The notes under the pieces are model-generated. The model did not search any database, was not told where the DNA came from, and saw only the letters and a program-made list of their open reading frames with translations. The translations under genes and the position numbers were made by a program. Shown here piece by piece: positions 33,352 to 41,049 of a stretch of 64,000 bases of DNA; within the stretch, counting starts at the first letter, position 1; each line of letters starts with the position of its first letter. The stretch comes from Rathayibacter agropyri (lineage in GTDB: Bacteria > Actinomycetota > Actinomycetes > Actinomycetales > Microbacteriaceae), in the NCBI RefSeq assembly GCF_013249015.1, contig NZ_JABRPL010000003.1:244467-308466 (forward strand), written 5' to 3'.

Positions 33352-34126
33352 CACAGATTACCTCCGCGCCTACGACGATCAGCTGCGCTCCGACGCCGAG
33401 ACGCCGAGCGCTCTCTCCGTGACTCGCGAGGGGCCGCTGCGCCTGGTGACCTTCGCGGGCGGACGCGGCTTCGTCACCTACCGCGACCTTGGCGGCGCGG
33501 ACGCGGGCGAAATCGCGGGTCTGGTTGCGGCCGCGCGCGCCCACTTCGAGGCCGATACCGGCATCCGCAAGGTGGAGTGGAAGGCCCGCGGCCACGACGC
33601 CGCTCCCGGATTGCACGAGGCCCTGCTCGCGTACGGGTTCGCGCAGGGGGAGCCCGAGTCGATCATGATCGGCCCCGTCGAGGCGCTGCTGTCTGAGCGG
33701 TCGATCCCCGGTGCCGTCGTGCGCCGTGTGGTCGACGAGCACGACGTGCGGGCGATGAGCGCCATGATCGACGCCGCGTTTGGCGAGGACACTGACGTCG
33801 ACATCGCCGACGCGCTGGTGGCCCGGCTCGCGCGCGGCGACGGCATGGAGTTGTGGGTCGCCGAGGTCGACGGCCGGATGGTGTCGGGCGGCCGGCTCGA
33901 GCCGGTGCCCGGCACCGACTTCGCGGGCATCTGGGGCGGAGCGACGCTGCCGGATTTTCGCGGACGCGGACTCTACGGGGCGGTCACGGCCGCCCGCGCC
34001 GCCGCCGCGCTGGCGCTGGGGAAGACCCTCGTGCACAGCGACTCGACCGAGTACTCGCGTCCCATTCTCGAACGCGCAGGCCTCGTCCGCGTCTCGACGA
34101 CGACGCCGTACGTCTGGCGCCGCTGA
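33347..34126 (+). CDS. GNAT-family N-acetyltransferase
   Basis: 259 aa. The C-terminal GNAT fold (residues about 130-259) has the acetyl-CoA-binding run GGATLPDFRGRGLYGAVTAA and a late strand near HSDSTEYSRPILERAGLV. The N-terminal 120 residues resemble a degenerate second GNAT-like lobe. Substrate unknown. ATG 33347 has no Shine-Dalgarno and follows the duplicated -10 element. Confidence 0.85.
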   Translation: MSTDYLRAYDDQLRSDAETPSALSVTREGPLRLVTFAGGRGFVTYRDLGGADAGEIAGLVAAARAHFEADTGIRKVEWKARGHDAAPGLHEALLAYGFAQGEPESIMIGPVEALLSERSIPGAVVRRVVDEHDVRAMSAMIDAAFGEDTDVDIADALVARLARGDGMELWVAEVDGRMVSGGRLEPVPGTDFAGIWGGATLPDFRGRGLYGAVTAARAAAALALGKTLVHSDSTEYSRPILERAGLVRVSTTTPYVWRR

Positions 34127-34159
34127 TCCGGTCTGCGCGCTACCTGGCTATCGGGCGGG

Positions 34160-34546
34160 TCAGTTCGGCGACGAGATCTCGAGCGCGATGTTGTCGGGGT
34201 CGCGGAACTTCAGGATGCTCTGCGGTCCCGTGTCCTTGATTGGCTCGTGTGCGATGCCGAGCGCGTCGAGTGCCTCTGCCGCAGCCTTCAGCGCGTCCAG
34301 GTCGGCGACGGCGAAGCTCAGGTGGTCGAGTCCGACGCGGTCCTCGTCGAAGCTGTCGCCCGCGGCAGCAACGGGTCGCAGCCCGAGCAGTCCGCCCGGG
34401 AACTGGTAGATCACGCCGCCGAAGAGGAACGCGAGCTGCGCCTTCTGCTCCTCGGGAGCATCCTCCGCAGGTGCCTCAAAGGCGACCTTGAACCCGAAGA
34501 CGGAGTCGTAGAAGGCGCGTGAGACTGCGATGTCGCGGACGGTCAG
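34160..34546 (-). CDS. VOC-family protein lacking a canonical start codon
   Basis: Reading leftwards from about 34546, LTVRDIAVSRAFYDSVFGF starts a complete VOC (glyoxalase-fold) protein of about 128 aa, with VGLDHLSFAVADLDALKAAA and ILKFRDPDNIALEIS. No ATG, GTG or TTG lies before the first strand: the frame is bounded by the TGA of the preceding oxidoreductase. CTG 34546 is the only near-start codon in place. Re-initiation after the stop, CTG use, or loss of the start by the local 10-bp duplication are all possible. Confidence 0.6.
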   Translation of the reverse strand: MTVRDIAVSRAFYDSVFGFKVAFEAPAEDAPEEQKAQLAFLFGGVIYQFPGGLLGLRPVAAAGDSFDEDRVGLDHLSFAVADLDALKAAAEALDALGIAHEPIKDTGPQSILKFRDPDNIALEISSPN

Positions 34547-34561
34547 GAAGCCCGATCGAGT

Positions 34562-35974
34562 TCAGTCGAGTTCCGTCGGACGCGGCGGTTCGGCCAGCAG
34601 GACCCGCGCCGCCATCCCGATCACCGCGCTGTAGGTGGGGTAGGCGAAGCGGACGTTTGCGAGGGTTGCGAGATCGACTCCCGCGGCCATCGCGGTCGTC
34701 ACCGACTGCACGACCTCGATCGCGTTCTCGCCGACGGCGTGCGCGCCGAGCAGCAGTTCGCGGCGCCGGTCCGAGATGAGGGTGAGGAACCCGCTCTCGC
34801 GGTCGTCGATGACGGCGCGATCCACTCTGGAGAACGGTACGGAGGCGACGACGCACAGCGGATCGCGCTCGCGGGCCTGCTCCTGCGTGAAGCCGACGCC
34901 CGCGTAGTCCGGGTCCGTGAATCCGCCGGCGGGGAGGAGGAACTGCGGGGTGCGCCGGTTGGCGCCGAGCACCGCGTTCTCGGCCGCCGCCTCCGCCTCG
35001 AACTGCGCCGCCTGCACGAGCATGTCGCGCCCGTTCGCGTCGCCGACGGCGAAGATGTGCGGGACGACGGTGCGGAAGTACTGATCGACCGGGATTGCCG
35101 AGCGCACGACGTCGATGCCGACGTTCCCGAGCCCGAGATCCTCGACGTCGGCGGGCCAGCCGGTCGCCATGATCACGACATCGACGTCGATGGTCCGGGA
35201 GTCGCCGCCCTCGCGCCAGGTGATCGCGAGCGCACCGTCGCTCGTGCGCTCGATGCCCGCGACCGTCTCGATGCCCGTGTGCACGCGCACGCCCTGCCGC
35301 TTGAAGGCGCCCGCGATGTGCTCGGAGATGCTGGAGTCTGAGGTCATCAGGATCCGCGGCGCCACGTCGAGCAGCGTCACCTCCGAGCCGAAGGCGTTGA
35401 AGACGGTGACGAGCTGGGCGCCCGTGTTGCCGCCGCCGATCACTGCGACACGCCGGGGTAGCTCGGTGAGGCTGAGCACGTCCTCCGGGACCGTGGCGAA
35501 CTCGGCGCCGGGGATCGGCAGGCGTCGGGAGTGGCCGCCGACGCAGATCATGATCGAGCGCGCGCGGATGCGGCGGCCGCTGTCGAGCACGAGCGTGCTC
35601 TCGTCGGCGAAGCGGGCGCGGCCCTCGTGGATCAGGTCGACCCCCGCCTCCTCACACCGCTGCGCCTCGCGCTTGATGGAGCGGACTTTGTCGACCCGCG
35701 CGTGCACGTGGCGCACCGTGGTCGTCCAGTCGAGGGTGGGGGTACCGACGTCGATGCCGTACTCGCCGGCGGAGCGGGCCTCGCGCATCATCCGCGCGGT
35801 CTTCGCGAGCACGCGGGTGGGCACGCAGCCCGTGTTGACGCAGGTGCCGCCGACGCGGGCGGCCTCGAGCACGACGACCCGCGCTCCAAGTTCTGGCGCG
35901 CGGAGGGCGGCCGCGGTCCCGGCCGGCCCCGCTCCGATGACGGCAACGTCGTAGTCGTCCTGAATGGTGTTCAC
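34562..35974 (-). CDS. FAD/NAD(P)-dependent disulfide-oxidoreductase-like protein
   Basis: 470 aa, lipoamide-dehydrogenase/mercuric-reductase fold. N-terminal FAD motif VAVIGAGPAGTAAALRA, redox pair GTCVNTGCVP, NAD(P) motif VAVIGGGNTGAQL and FAVGDANG are present. The C-terminal His-Glu pair of true disulfide reductases (HPTxxE) is replaced by YPTYSAV, so the acid-base couple is missing and the reaction is uncertain. GGAGGA precedes GTG 35974. The VOC gene follows directly on the same strand. Confidence 0.88.
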   Translation of the reverse strand: MNTIQDDYDVAVIGAGPAGTAAALRAPELGARVVVLEAARVGGTCVNTGCVPTRVLAKTARMMREARSAGEYGIDVGTPTLDWTTTVRHVHARVDKVRSIKREAQRCEEAGVDLIHEGRARFADESTLVLDSGRRIRARSIMICVGGHSRRLPIPGAEFATVPEDVLSLTELPRRVAVIGGGNTGAQLVTVFNAFGSEVTLLDVAPRILMTSDSSISEHIAGAFKRQGVRVHTGIETVAGIERTSDGALAITWREGGDSRTIDVDVVIMATGWPADVEDLGLGNVGIDVVRSAIPVDQYFRTVVPHIFAVGDANGRDMLVQAAQFEAEAAAENAVLGANRRTPQFLLPAGGFTDPDYAGVGFTQEQARERDPLCVVASVPFSRVDRAVIDDRESGFLTLISDRRRELLLGAHAVGENAIEVVQSVTTAMAAGVDLATLANVRFAYPTYSAVIGMAARVLLAEPPRPTELD

Positions 35975-36088
35975 GGCATCCTCCGGTGGTCGGTGTGCCT
36001 GCATCCTGCCCTGTGCCGATCGGGGAACCCCCAACCGTCGAGGGCTGCGGGCATGTTCCACGGCACCGCAGGAATCGAAGCGTTGTTC

Positions 36089-36613
36089 CTACGAGGTCGT
36101 CGTGAGCTCGATGCGCTCGCTCGCCTTCGCACGGACCTCGACGTGGTCATTGGTCATGACGATCTCGTCGACGGACTGAGTGATCCGGGTGTCGGGGGCT
36201 TCGAGAAACGTCCGAAGCCACGTCTCTTGAGCGCCGGATTCAGCGAAGCACCCGAGGTAGGTCTGGCCAGGTGTGCCTTCGGCCTGCCACTGGAGAGGAT
36301 TCGACGTGCGGTATTCGAGTGCATAGCTCAGAGCGTTGCACGGCGAATCAACGACGAGGACCGTGCTGCCGTTGAGATCGCTCACCTCGAAGGTGACCGG
36401 CTTTTCTTGCAGCCACTCGACGCGGCTTCCGTTCTCCGTCGCCGCGGTACTCGCATAGAACCTGCCCGTCGCGTCTCCTCGGTCGAGAGACGAAGGCGAT
36501 GCGGTTGCAGTGGGCGGTGTGGTCGCTGGCCCAGCGCAGGCGCTGACAAGAAGAACTGCCGCCGTGGTGACGGTGCAGGCTCGCAGAACGGTGAGCACGC
36601 CTAACTCGGTCAT
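36089..36613 (-). CDS. META-like lipoprotein
   Basis: 174 aa. Signal peptide with lipobox VSAC (residues about 21-24). The mature part resembles a META/HslJ domain: VTFEVSDLNGSTVLVVDSPC, NALSYALEYR and a later conserved Cys in YLGCFAESG. Surface-exposed, function unknown. It follows the membrane protein at 36630-37277 by 16 bp on the same strand, so the two are probably co-expressed. Confidence 0.7.
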   Translation of the reverse strand: MTELGVLTVLRACTVTTAAVLLVSACAGPATTPPTATASPSSLDRGDATGRFYASTAATENGSRVEWLQEKPVTFEVSDLNGSTVLVVDSPCNALSYALEYRTSNPLQWQAEGTPGQTYLGCFAESGAQETWLRTFLEAPDTRITQSVDEIVMTNDHVEVRAKASERIELTTTS

Positions 36614-36629
36614 AGCTGTCTCGCTGACG

Positions 36630-37277
36630 TCACATGATGTGGCTGGCGGGGACGAGCTGGTAGCCGCCCTCGATCGAGCCGTCGGGATGGAGGATGACCT
36701 GAGTGTAGACGGGGGAGCCGTCGAGCAGGGCGGTGCCGCTGATGCGCAGAGGCTCGCCGGCCCAGAAGGCGTCGGCGCCGGTGCAGCTGGCCGCAAAAGT
36801 GGCGTCGGGGCGCTCGAGCGCGAGGCAGAGGGCGGATGGGTCCGGAGCGGTGATCAGGACGCGGTCATCCTGCACGGTGTCGAAAGCGGGACTGTAGACC
36901 GGGGCATCGCCGGCGAGGAGCGCGAGACCGGCGGGGATGTCGGTGGTGGGCTCCCAGCGGGCGACCAAGGTGGCGAAGCGGTCGGCGGGCACAGCGGAGG
37001 CAGTGGGCGCGCCGCTCGGCCCGGCGGTCGGCGGGAGGAGGACGGCGGACGTGGCGAGGGCGCCGAGCGCGACTCCTCCGGCGACGGCGACGGCGAGGAG
37101 GAGGCCGCGGCGGCGGGTTGGGGGTGCGTCGGGCGCCACCGCAGCCTTCTGGGCGGAATCCTCTCCGAGAGCGCGGAGGCGACGCAGGGCTTCGGCACGC
37201 TGGTCGCGGTCGTTGTCACTGGGCCGGGCAGAGAGGATCCGCTCGAGTTCCCGGCGTTCGTCGTCCTCGGCCTGCAC
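36630..37277 (-). CDS. Single-pass membrane protein, unknown function
   Basis: 215 aa. A charged cytoplasmic N-terminus (MQAEDDERRELERILSARPS) resembling anti-sigma-type leaders precedes one membrane helix (GLLLAVAVAGGVALGALATS, residues about 57-80). An exported domain of about 130 residues has paired cysteines (SALCLALE, FAASCTGA). No family recognised. The META-like lipoprotein lies downstream. Confidence 0.7.
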   Translation of the reverse strand: MQAEDDERRELERILSARPSDNDRDQRAEALRRLRALGEDSAQKAAVAPDAPPTRRRGLLLAVAVAGGVALGALATSAVLLPPTAGPSGAPTASAVPADRFATLVARWEPTTDIPAGLALLAGDAPVYSPAFDTVQDDRVLITAPDPSALCLALERPDATFAASCTGADAFWAGEPLRISGTALLDGSPVYTQVILHPDGSIEGGYQLVPASHIM

Positions 37278-37308
37278 TCCGTCAGTATGGCGGCGTGTCC
37301 GCCGACCC

Positions 37309-37385
37309 GCCGCACCCAGATGGCCCGCCGCACCCAGATGGCCCGTCGCACCCAGATGGCCCGGCGCGGCGAGATGGCCCGGCGC
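37309..37385. repeat. 18-bp tandem repeat
   Basis: Four near-identical units of CGCACCCAGATGGCCCGC, or close variants, followed by diverged copies (GCGAGATGGCCCGGCGCG). It lies downstream of the 36-aa gene's stop (15 bp away) and upstream of the membrane-protein start, both read on the minus strand. Confidence 0.8.
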
Positions 37386-37399
37386 GGCGCGGCGGAGGC

Positions 37400-37510
37400 T
37401 CAGCCGGACGGGTTCTCGACGGGGTTGCCCTCGGGGTCGGTCGCCGTCTCGGGGTCGATCTGCTCGGGATCGGTGGTCTGCGGGTCCTCGGGAGTGTTCT
37501 TCTCGGTCAT
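37400..37510 (-). CDS. Small acidic protein, 36 aa
   Basis: An ATG at 37510 behind a perfect AGGAGG opens MTEKNTPEDPQTTDPEQIDP followed by a similar Pro/Glu/Thr-rich tail to the stop at 37400. The strong ribosome-binding site and biased composition make it a real gene despite its size. Probably disordered; no homologue recognised. Confidence 0.6.
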   Translation of the reverse strand: MTEKNTPEDPQTTDPEQIDPETATDPEGNPVENPSG

Positions 37511-37699
37511 CGGATCCTCCTTGTCACTCAATGCGGAACATGCGGACTCTTGTCACCCTACGACGCGCCCACCCACGTCCGCCCCTGCTTGACTCCGCCC
37601 CGTCCGGGACGCAGGACTGGGTCGCCGCCGCAAGGGCTGGAGGTGCGCTCACCCGCTTCGTAGGGTGAGCGCACCTGAGACGAGGAGCCGCAGCGCCAC

Positions 37700-37966
37700 A
37701 TGATGACCCGCACCACTGTCACCATCGAGGGCAAGGCCTACCGTCTCTCGCAGGGGACCGATGTCGACCGTCTCAAGAGATCGGCGACCGAGGCGACGCA
37801 GGCGGGCGGCGGCCTGATCGACTTCGTCATCGTCGGCAACCGGTGCGTCAGCGTCCTCATTTCGAGTGGAGTGCCGGTGATTTTCGAGGAGGTCGAGGTG
37901 CTGCGCGACGACCGGGACACCGGCGATGTGCACAAACCGTGGGACGATGTCGATTACCTCGACTGA
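37700..37966 (+). CDS. Conserved-looking small protein, unknown function
   Basis: 88 aa: TRTTVTIEGKAYRLSQGTDV, then GGGLIDFVIVGNRCVSVLIS and an acidic C-terminus ending DDVDYLD. An alternating hydrophobic pattern suggests a small beta-rich fold. Two adjacent ATGs at 37700/37703 follow GGAGCCGC. It stands alone between convergent genes; I cannot assign a role. Confidence 0.6.
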   Translation: MMTRTTVTIEGKAYRLSQGTDVDRLKRSATEATQAGGGLIDFVIVGNRCVSVLISSGVPVIFEEVEVLRDDRDTGDVHKPWDDVDYLD

Positions 37967-38092
37967 CCCGATCCTCCCGCCGCCTTCGTACGGTCGGGCG
38001 CCAGACGTCTGGGGGGCGCCGCCGGCTGGACCCGGCGTCCCTCGGACACCCGGGTTGCTGCTCAACTCCGCCGGACCTACTCCGATCCGGAC

Positions 38093-38620
38093 CTACTCCG
38101 ACCAGTGCGCGCACTCGGCCAGCTCGCCCGCCACAAGCGTCTGCGCGGCGGAGGCGAGCGCCGTCTGCACTCGATCGACAGGGATCCGCAGCAGCTCCGC
38201 GATGCAGTCGATGTCGTGTCCGCCAGTGTGCCGCAGCAGCCAGCACTGGCGTTCGATGGTCGGCAGGGCGTGCAGACGGCGGTGAAAGCCGGAGCGCAGG
38301 AGGTCGTCCTCATCCAGCACGGGTGGAGCCGGCTCAGTCTGCTCGAGAGTGCCGCGCTGGAGGCTGACGCGGCCGATCTCGGCGCGAGCGAGGTCCAGCG
38401 CGCCCTTCTCGTCGAGCCCGGAGGGCCGGCCGGTCCGCAGGGTGGCGGCGGTGTGGCGCAGGGCCGCCGCGGCTGCGTCCTCAGAGAGGGTCAGGCGGTA
38501 CGCGTAGGCGTAGAGGCCGGTGCCGCGGTTCTCGAGGACGTGCCCTGCCAGGAGGTCGCATTGCCGTTGCCCGGTCGCGGCGACGGGCCTCCCCTCTGCG
38601 GTCACGTCTTCAGCGGTCAC
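38093..38620 (-). CDS. ECF-sigma-like protein behind a LexA-type box
   Basis: 175 aa. Residues about 115-170 resemble sigma region 4: LHALPTIERQCWLLRHTGGH and IAELLRIPVDRVQTALASAA. Residues about 25-60 (LLAGHVLENRGTGLYAYAYR) recall region 2, but the -10-binding helix is poorly conserved, so it may be a degenerate sigma factor or regulator. AAGGAGAG precedes GTG 38620. A LexA-like palindrome 64 bp upstream suggests DNA-damage control. Confidence 0.65.
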   Translation of the reverse strand: MTAEDVTAEGRPVAATGQRQCDLLAGHVLENRGTGLYAYAYRLTLSEDAAAAALRHTAATLRTGRPSGLDEKGALDLARAEIGRVSLQRGTLEQTEPAPPVLDEDDLLRSGFHRRLHALPTIERQCWLLRHTGGHDIDCIAELLRIPVDRVQTALASAAQTLVAGELAECAHWSE

Positions 38621-38669
38621 GGTCTCTCCTTGGCATTGCGCGTCCCGATCCGGATCCGCGTTGCAGCCG

Positions 38670-38697
38670 ATGCTAGAACGGTGCGAACGTGCGTTCG
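38670..38697 (-). promoter_or_regulatory. LexA/SOS-type box and -10
   Basis: CGAACGTGCGTTCG (38684-38697) is a perfect 14-bp palindrome and fits the Gram-positive/actinobacterial LexA form CGAAC-N4-GTTCG. On the minus strand a TAGCAT -10 (38670-38675) lies eight bases further on, so LexA would block RNA polymerase. Confidence 0.6.
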
Positions 38698-38779
38698 ACC
38701 CTTGACTTCTCGGGATGTATCCGAACTCGGCCCAGGAAAACGCTTCCCCGCGGGGTCTTCACACAAGAGCGGAGCGCTC

Positions 38780-39130
38780 TCACTCCCGAGCGGACAGGAT
38801 GCACAACTCGTTGCCCTCCGGATCGGCCAGTACCACCCAGGAGCGCTCGCCCTGGCCGATGTCGACCCGTGTCGCACCGAGGCCGACAAGCCGCGCCACC
38901 TCCGCCTCCTGGTCGTCGGGCACGAAGTCGAGGTGCAGCCGGTTCTTGAGCGTCTTGCGCTCGGGCACGTTCAGGAAGAGCAGGCTGGGGCCGCGGCCGG
39001 AGGGGGCGAGCAGCTCGATCCCGTCGTCGTCCTCGTCGACGAGGTCCCAGCCGAGCGCCTCCTGCCACCAGTGCCCGACGGCGCGGAAGTCAGTGCAGTC
39101 GACAATGATCTCTTCGAGACGGAGGGCCAT
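38780..39130 (-). CDS. VOC-family (glyoxalase-like) protein
   Basis: 116 aa of the glyoxalase-like (Glyoxalase_6) type: ALRLEEIIVDCTDFRAVGHW, GWDLVDEDDDGIELLAP, LHLDFVPDDQEAEVARLVGL and VLADPEGNELCIL. Metal ligands of true glyoxalases are only partly kept, so binding of a small ligand is as likely as catalysis. ATG 39130; no strong Shine-Dalgarno. About 82 bp upstream of the LexA box. Confidence 0.88.
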   Translation of the reverse strand: MALRLEEIIVDCTDFRAVGHWWQEALGWDLVDEDDDGIELLAPSGRGPSLLFLNVPERKTLKNRLHLDFVPDDQEAEVARLVGLGATRVDIGQGERSWVVLADPEGNELCILSARE

Positions 39131-39291
39131 GTCTCGACGCTAATCCGCGCAATGCGGATCGGGGAAGGGGCGGATCGGGGAAGGGGCGCACCGGCTGTCC
39201 TCGACGTGCCGAATCGGCACGATCAGTGGTGTGATCGACGTGGGAGCGGCATCGTCGGTTCGGGCGACATCCGCCGGAGACGAGGACCCGC

Positions 39292-39918
39292 ATGAGCACT
39301 CCACGTGAGCACTGGGAGGCGCGCTATGCCGACTCCGACCGCATCTGGTCGGGTCGGCCGAACACCGCGCTCGTCGCCCTCGTCGGCGAGCTGCCGCCCG
39401 CGCGAGCGCTCGACCTCGGCGCGGGCGAGGGCGCCGACGCTCTCTGGCTTGCCGCTCTCGGCTGGCGGGTCACCGGCCTCGACCTCTCCGAGACCGCCCT
39501 CGTCAGGGCGCGGGAGGCGGCGGCTGCGCAGGGCGCCGACGTCCTCTTCGTGCAGGCCGACCTCGCCGGGGAGTGGCCGGTGACGGGGCCGTTCGAGCTG
39601 GTCACGGCGAGCTTCCTGCACTCGATGGTCGAGTTCCCGCGCCTCGACGTCCTGCGCCACGCGGCGTCGGTCGTCGCGCCGGGCGGTCACCTCGCGGTCG
39701 TCTCGCACGCCGCGCCTCCGCCCTGGGCGAGTGGCGACGAGCATCGGCACGGCGCGATGCACCTGATGGGACCGGAGGAGGAGTTCGAGGCGCTCGCGCT
39801 CGATCCGGCCCGGTGGACGCCACGCGTGGTCGAGACTCGCGCGCGGCCGGTGACCGCCCCGGACGGGGGTGCCGCGACGCTCGTCGACGGCGTGTTCCTC
39901 CTCCAGCGCACCGCCTAG
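39292..39918 (+). CDS. Class I SAM-dependent methyltransferase
   Basis: 208 aa. SAM motif I LDLGAGEGADALWLAALGW at about residues 37-55, motif II VTGLDLSETALVRAREAA, motif IV/post-I DVLFVQADLAGEWP. The N-terminus (TPREHWEARYADSDRIWSGR) matches the thiopurine/tellurite-type or small-molecule methyltransferases. GGAGACGAGGA precedes ATG 39292. The last bases of the gene form the first unit of the following minisatellite. Confidence 0.9.
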   Translation: MSTPREHWEARYADSDRIWSGRPNTALVALVGELPPARALDLGAGEGADALWLAALGWRVTGLDLSETALVRAREAAAAQGADVLFVQADLAGEWPVTGPFELVTASFLHSMVEFPRLDVLRHAASVVAPGGHLAVVSHAAPPPWASGDEHRHGAMHLMGPEEEFEALALDPARWTPRVVETRARPVTAPDGGAATLVDGVFLLQRTA

Positions 39919-40000
39919 CTTTCAGTGCACTGCTTAACTTTTTCAGTGCACTGCTTAACTTTCAGTGCACTGCTTAACTTTCAGTGCACCGCTTGACTGC
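39904..40000 (+). repeat. 19-bp minisatellite seeded by a gene end
   Basis: Five units (one with two extra T). Unit 1 is the end of the methyltransferase gene with its TAG stop (CAGCGCACCGCCTAGCTTT); units 2-4 read CAGTGCACTGCTTAACTTT. Unit 1 differs from them at four positions, all transitions (C to T or G to A). Each later unit contains the palindrome CAGTGCACTG. Confidence 0.92.
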
Positions 40001-40022
40001 GGCTGCCGCCCTGCCTCCGGCG

Positions 40023-40391
40023 TCAGGCCCTGTCGTGCAGGGTGATGTGGTAGCCGTCAGGGTCGGTAAAGGTGAAGGTGCGGCCGAAGGGGCCGTCGAC
40101 CGGAGCGGCGACGATGCCGTGACCGTCGGCGGCGAGGGCATCGTGGATGTCTTGCACCCCGGTGGCGTGCAGCCAGATTGCCGCGCCGACGCCGGGGTGC
40201 GGCGCGGCATTGAGGTCGGTACCCGGCATGATGTCGCGCAGGGCGAAGGCGATCGGGGTCGTCGTGAAGACGACGGCGTGGGGCGGTCCGGCGGGGGAGC
40301 GGACGAGGCCGAGGTAGCGCTCATAGAACGCCTGGGAGGCATCGAGGTCGCGGACCTGGAGCGAGACGAAGTCGGGGCCGGTGACGGGCAT
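40023..40391 (-). CDS. VOC-family protein controlled by the divergent MarR
   Basis: 122 aa, glyoxalase/bleomycin-resistance fold: FVSLQVRDLDASQAFYERYL, AIWLHATGVQDIHDALAADG and FTFTDPDGYHITLHD with the conserved DPDGY-x-I ending. AGGAGG precedes ATG 40391. It is divergent from a MarR gene across a gap packed with three matching palindromes, so it is the likely regulated target. A small-molecule resistance or detoxification role is inferred. Confidence 0.92.
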   Translation of the reverse strand: MPVTGPDFVSLQVRDLDASQAFYERYLGLVRSPAGPPHAVVFTTTPIAFALRDIMPGTDLNAAPHPGVGAAIWLHATGVQDIHDALAADGHGIVAAPVDGPFGRTFTFTDPDGYHITLHDRA

Positions 40392-40411
40392 GGCGGGTTC
40401 CTCCTGAGTGA

Positions 40412-40485
40412 TGTCAATCTGCTGACACGTCCTAATGTATGTCAGGAATCTGACATCGGTCAAGGTGCGTGTCAAAATGTTGACA
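40412..40485. promoter_or_regulatory. Three MarR operators in the divergent promoter region
   Basis: TGTCAR-N4-YTGACA occurs three times: 40412-40427, 40440-40455 (perfect) and 40470-40485 (perfect), centres 28 and 30 bp apart. The MarR promoter is CTGACA (40450-40455), 17 bases, CAAAAT (40473-40478), giving a start at ATG 40485 (leaderless). A minus-strand promoter TTGACC/TACATT serves the VOC gene. Confidence 0.7.
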
Positions 40486-40934
40486 TGAACGGTGGTATCG
40501 ACCTGGAGACCTCGCTCGGCTATCTCCTGAAGGAGGCGTCGAGTGCTTTGCGCGCCGCGATGGAGGCGGTGCTGCGCCCACTCGGCATGAGCGTCACGCA
40601 CTACTCCTGCCTTGAGCTGCTAGCCCAGCGGCCCGGCCTGTCCAACTCCGAGCTGGCGCGCGGTGCGTTCGTCACCCGGCAGTCAATGAACGTGCTGCTG
40701 CAGACTCTCGAGCGCGACGGGATCGTGACGCGCCCCGCGGAGGCGCCGGTCGGCAAGGCTCTGCCTGCCCGGCTCACCCCGCGCGGCAGACGCAGCCTGG
40801 CGGAGGCATCGGCGGCGGTCCGCTCCGTTGAGCTGCGGATGCTGAGCGAGCTCGGCGAGGACGAACGGGAGGCGGCGAGCCGGGTGCTGCGGAGCATGAT
40901 CCGTTCGCTACGCGAGACCGAGCGGCGAGGCTGA
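40485..40934 (+). CDS. MarR-family transcriptional regulator
   Basis: 149 aa winged-helix dimer: LGMSVTHYSCLELLAQRPG, LSNSELARGAFVTRQSMNVL (recognition helix), LERDGIVTRPAEAPVGKAL (wing) and LTPRGRRSLAEASAA. It should repress itself and the divergent VOC gene through the three palindromes until a phenolic or similar ligand binds. ATG 40485 coincides with the last base of operator 3 and has no Shine-Dalgarno. Confidence 0.92.
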   Translation: MNGGIDLETSLGYLLKEASSALRAAMEAVLRPLGMSVTHYSCLELLAQRPGLSNSELARGAFVTRQSMNVLLQTLERDGIVTRPAEAPVGKALPARLTPRGRRSLAEASAAVRSVELRMLSELGEDEREAASRVLRSMIRSLRETERRG

Positions 40935-41049
40935 TCCGACGTTCAGCGCCATTCGGGTCCCTTTCACCGGCGTCCGCCTACCCTCGTGCTCGTCCACCAG
41001 TGACCCCGGTAGTGCACTGACCGGACTTCACACCGAAAGGAACCACACG

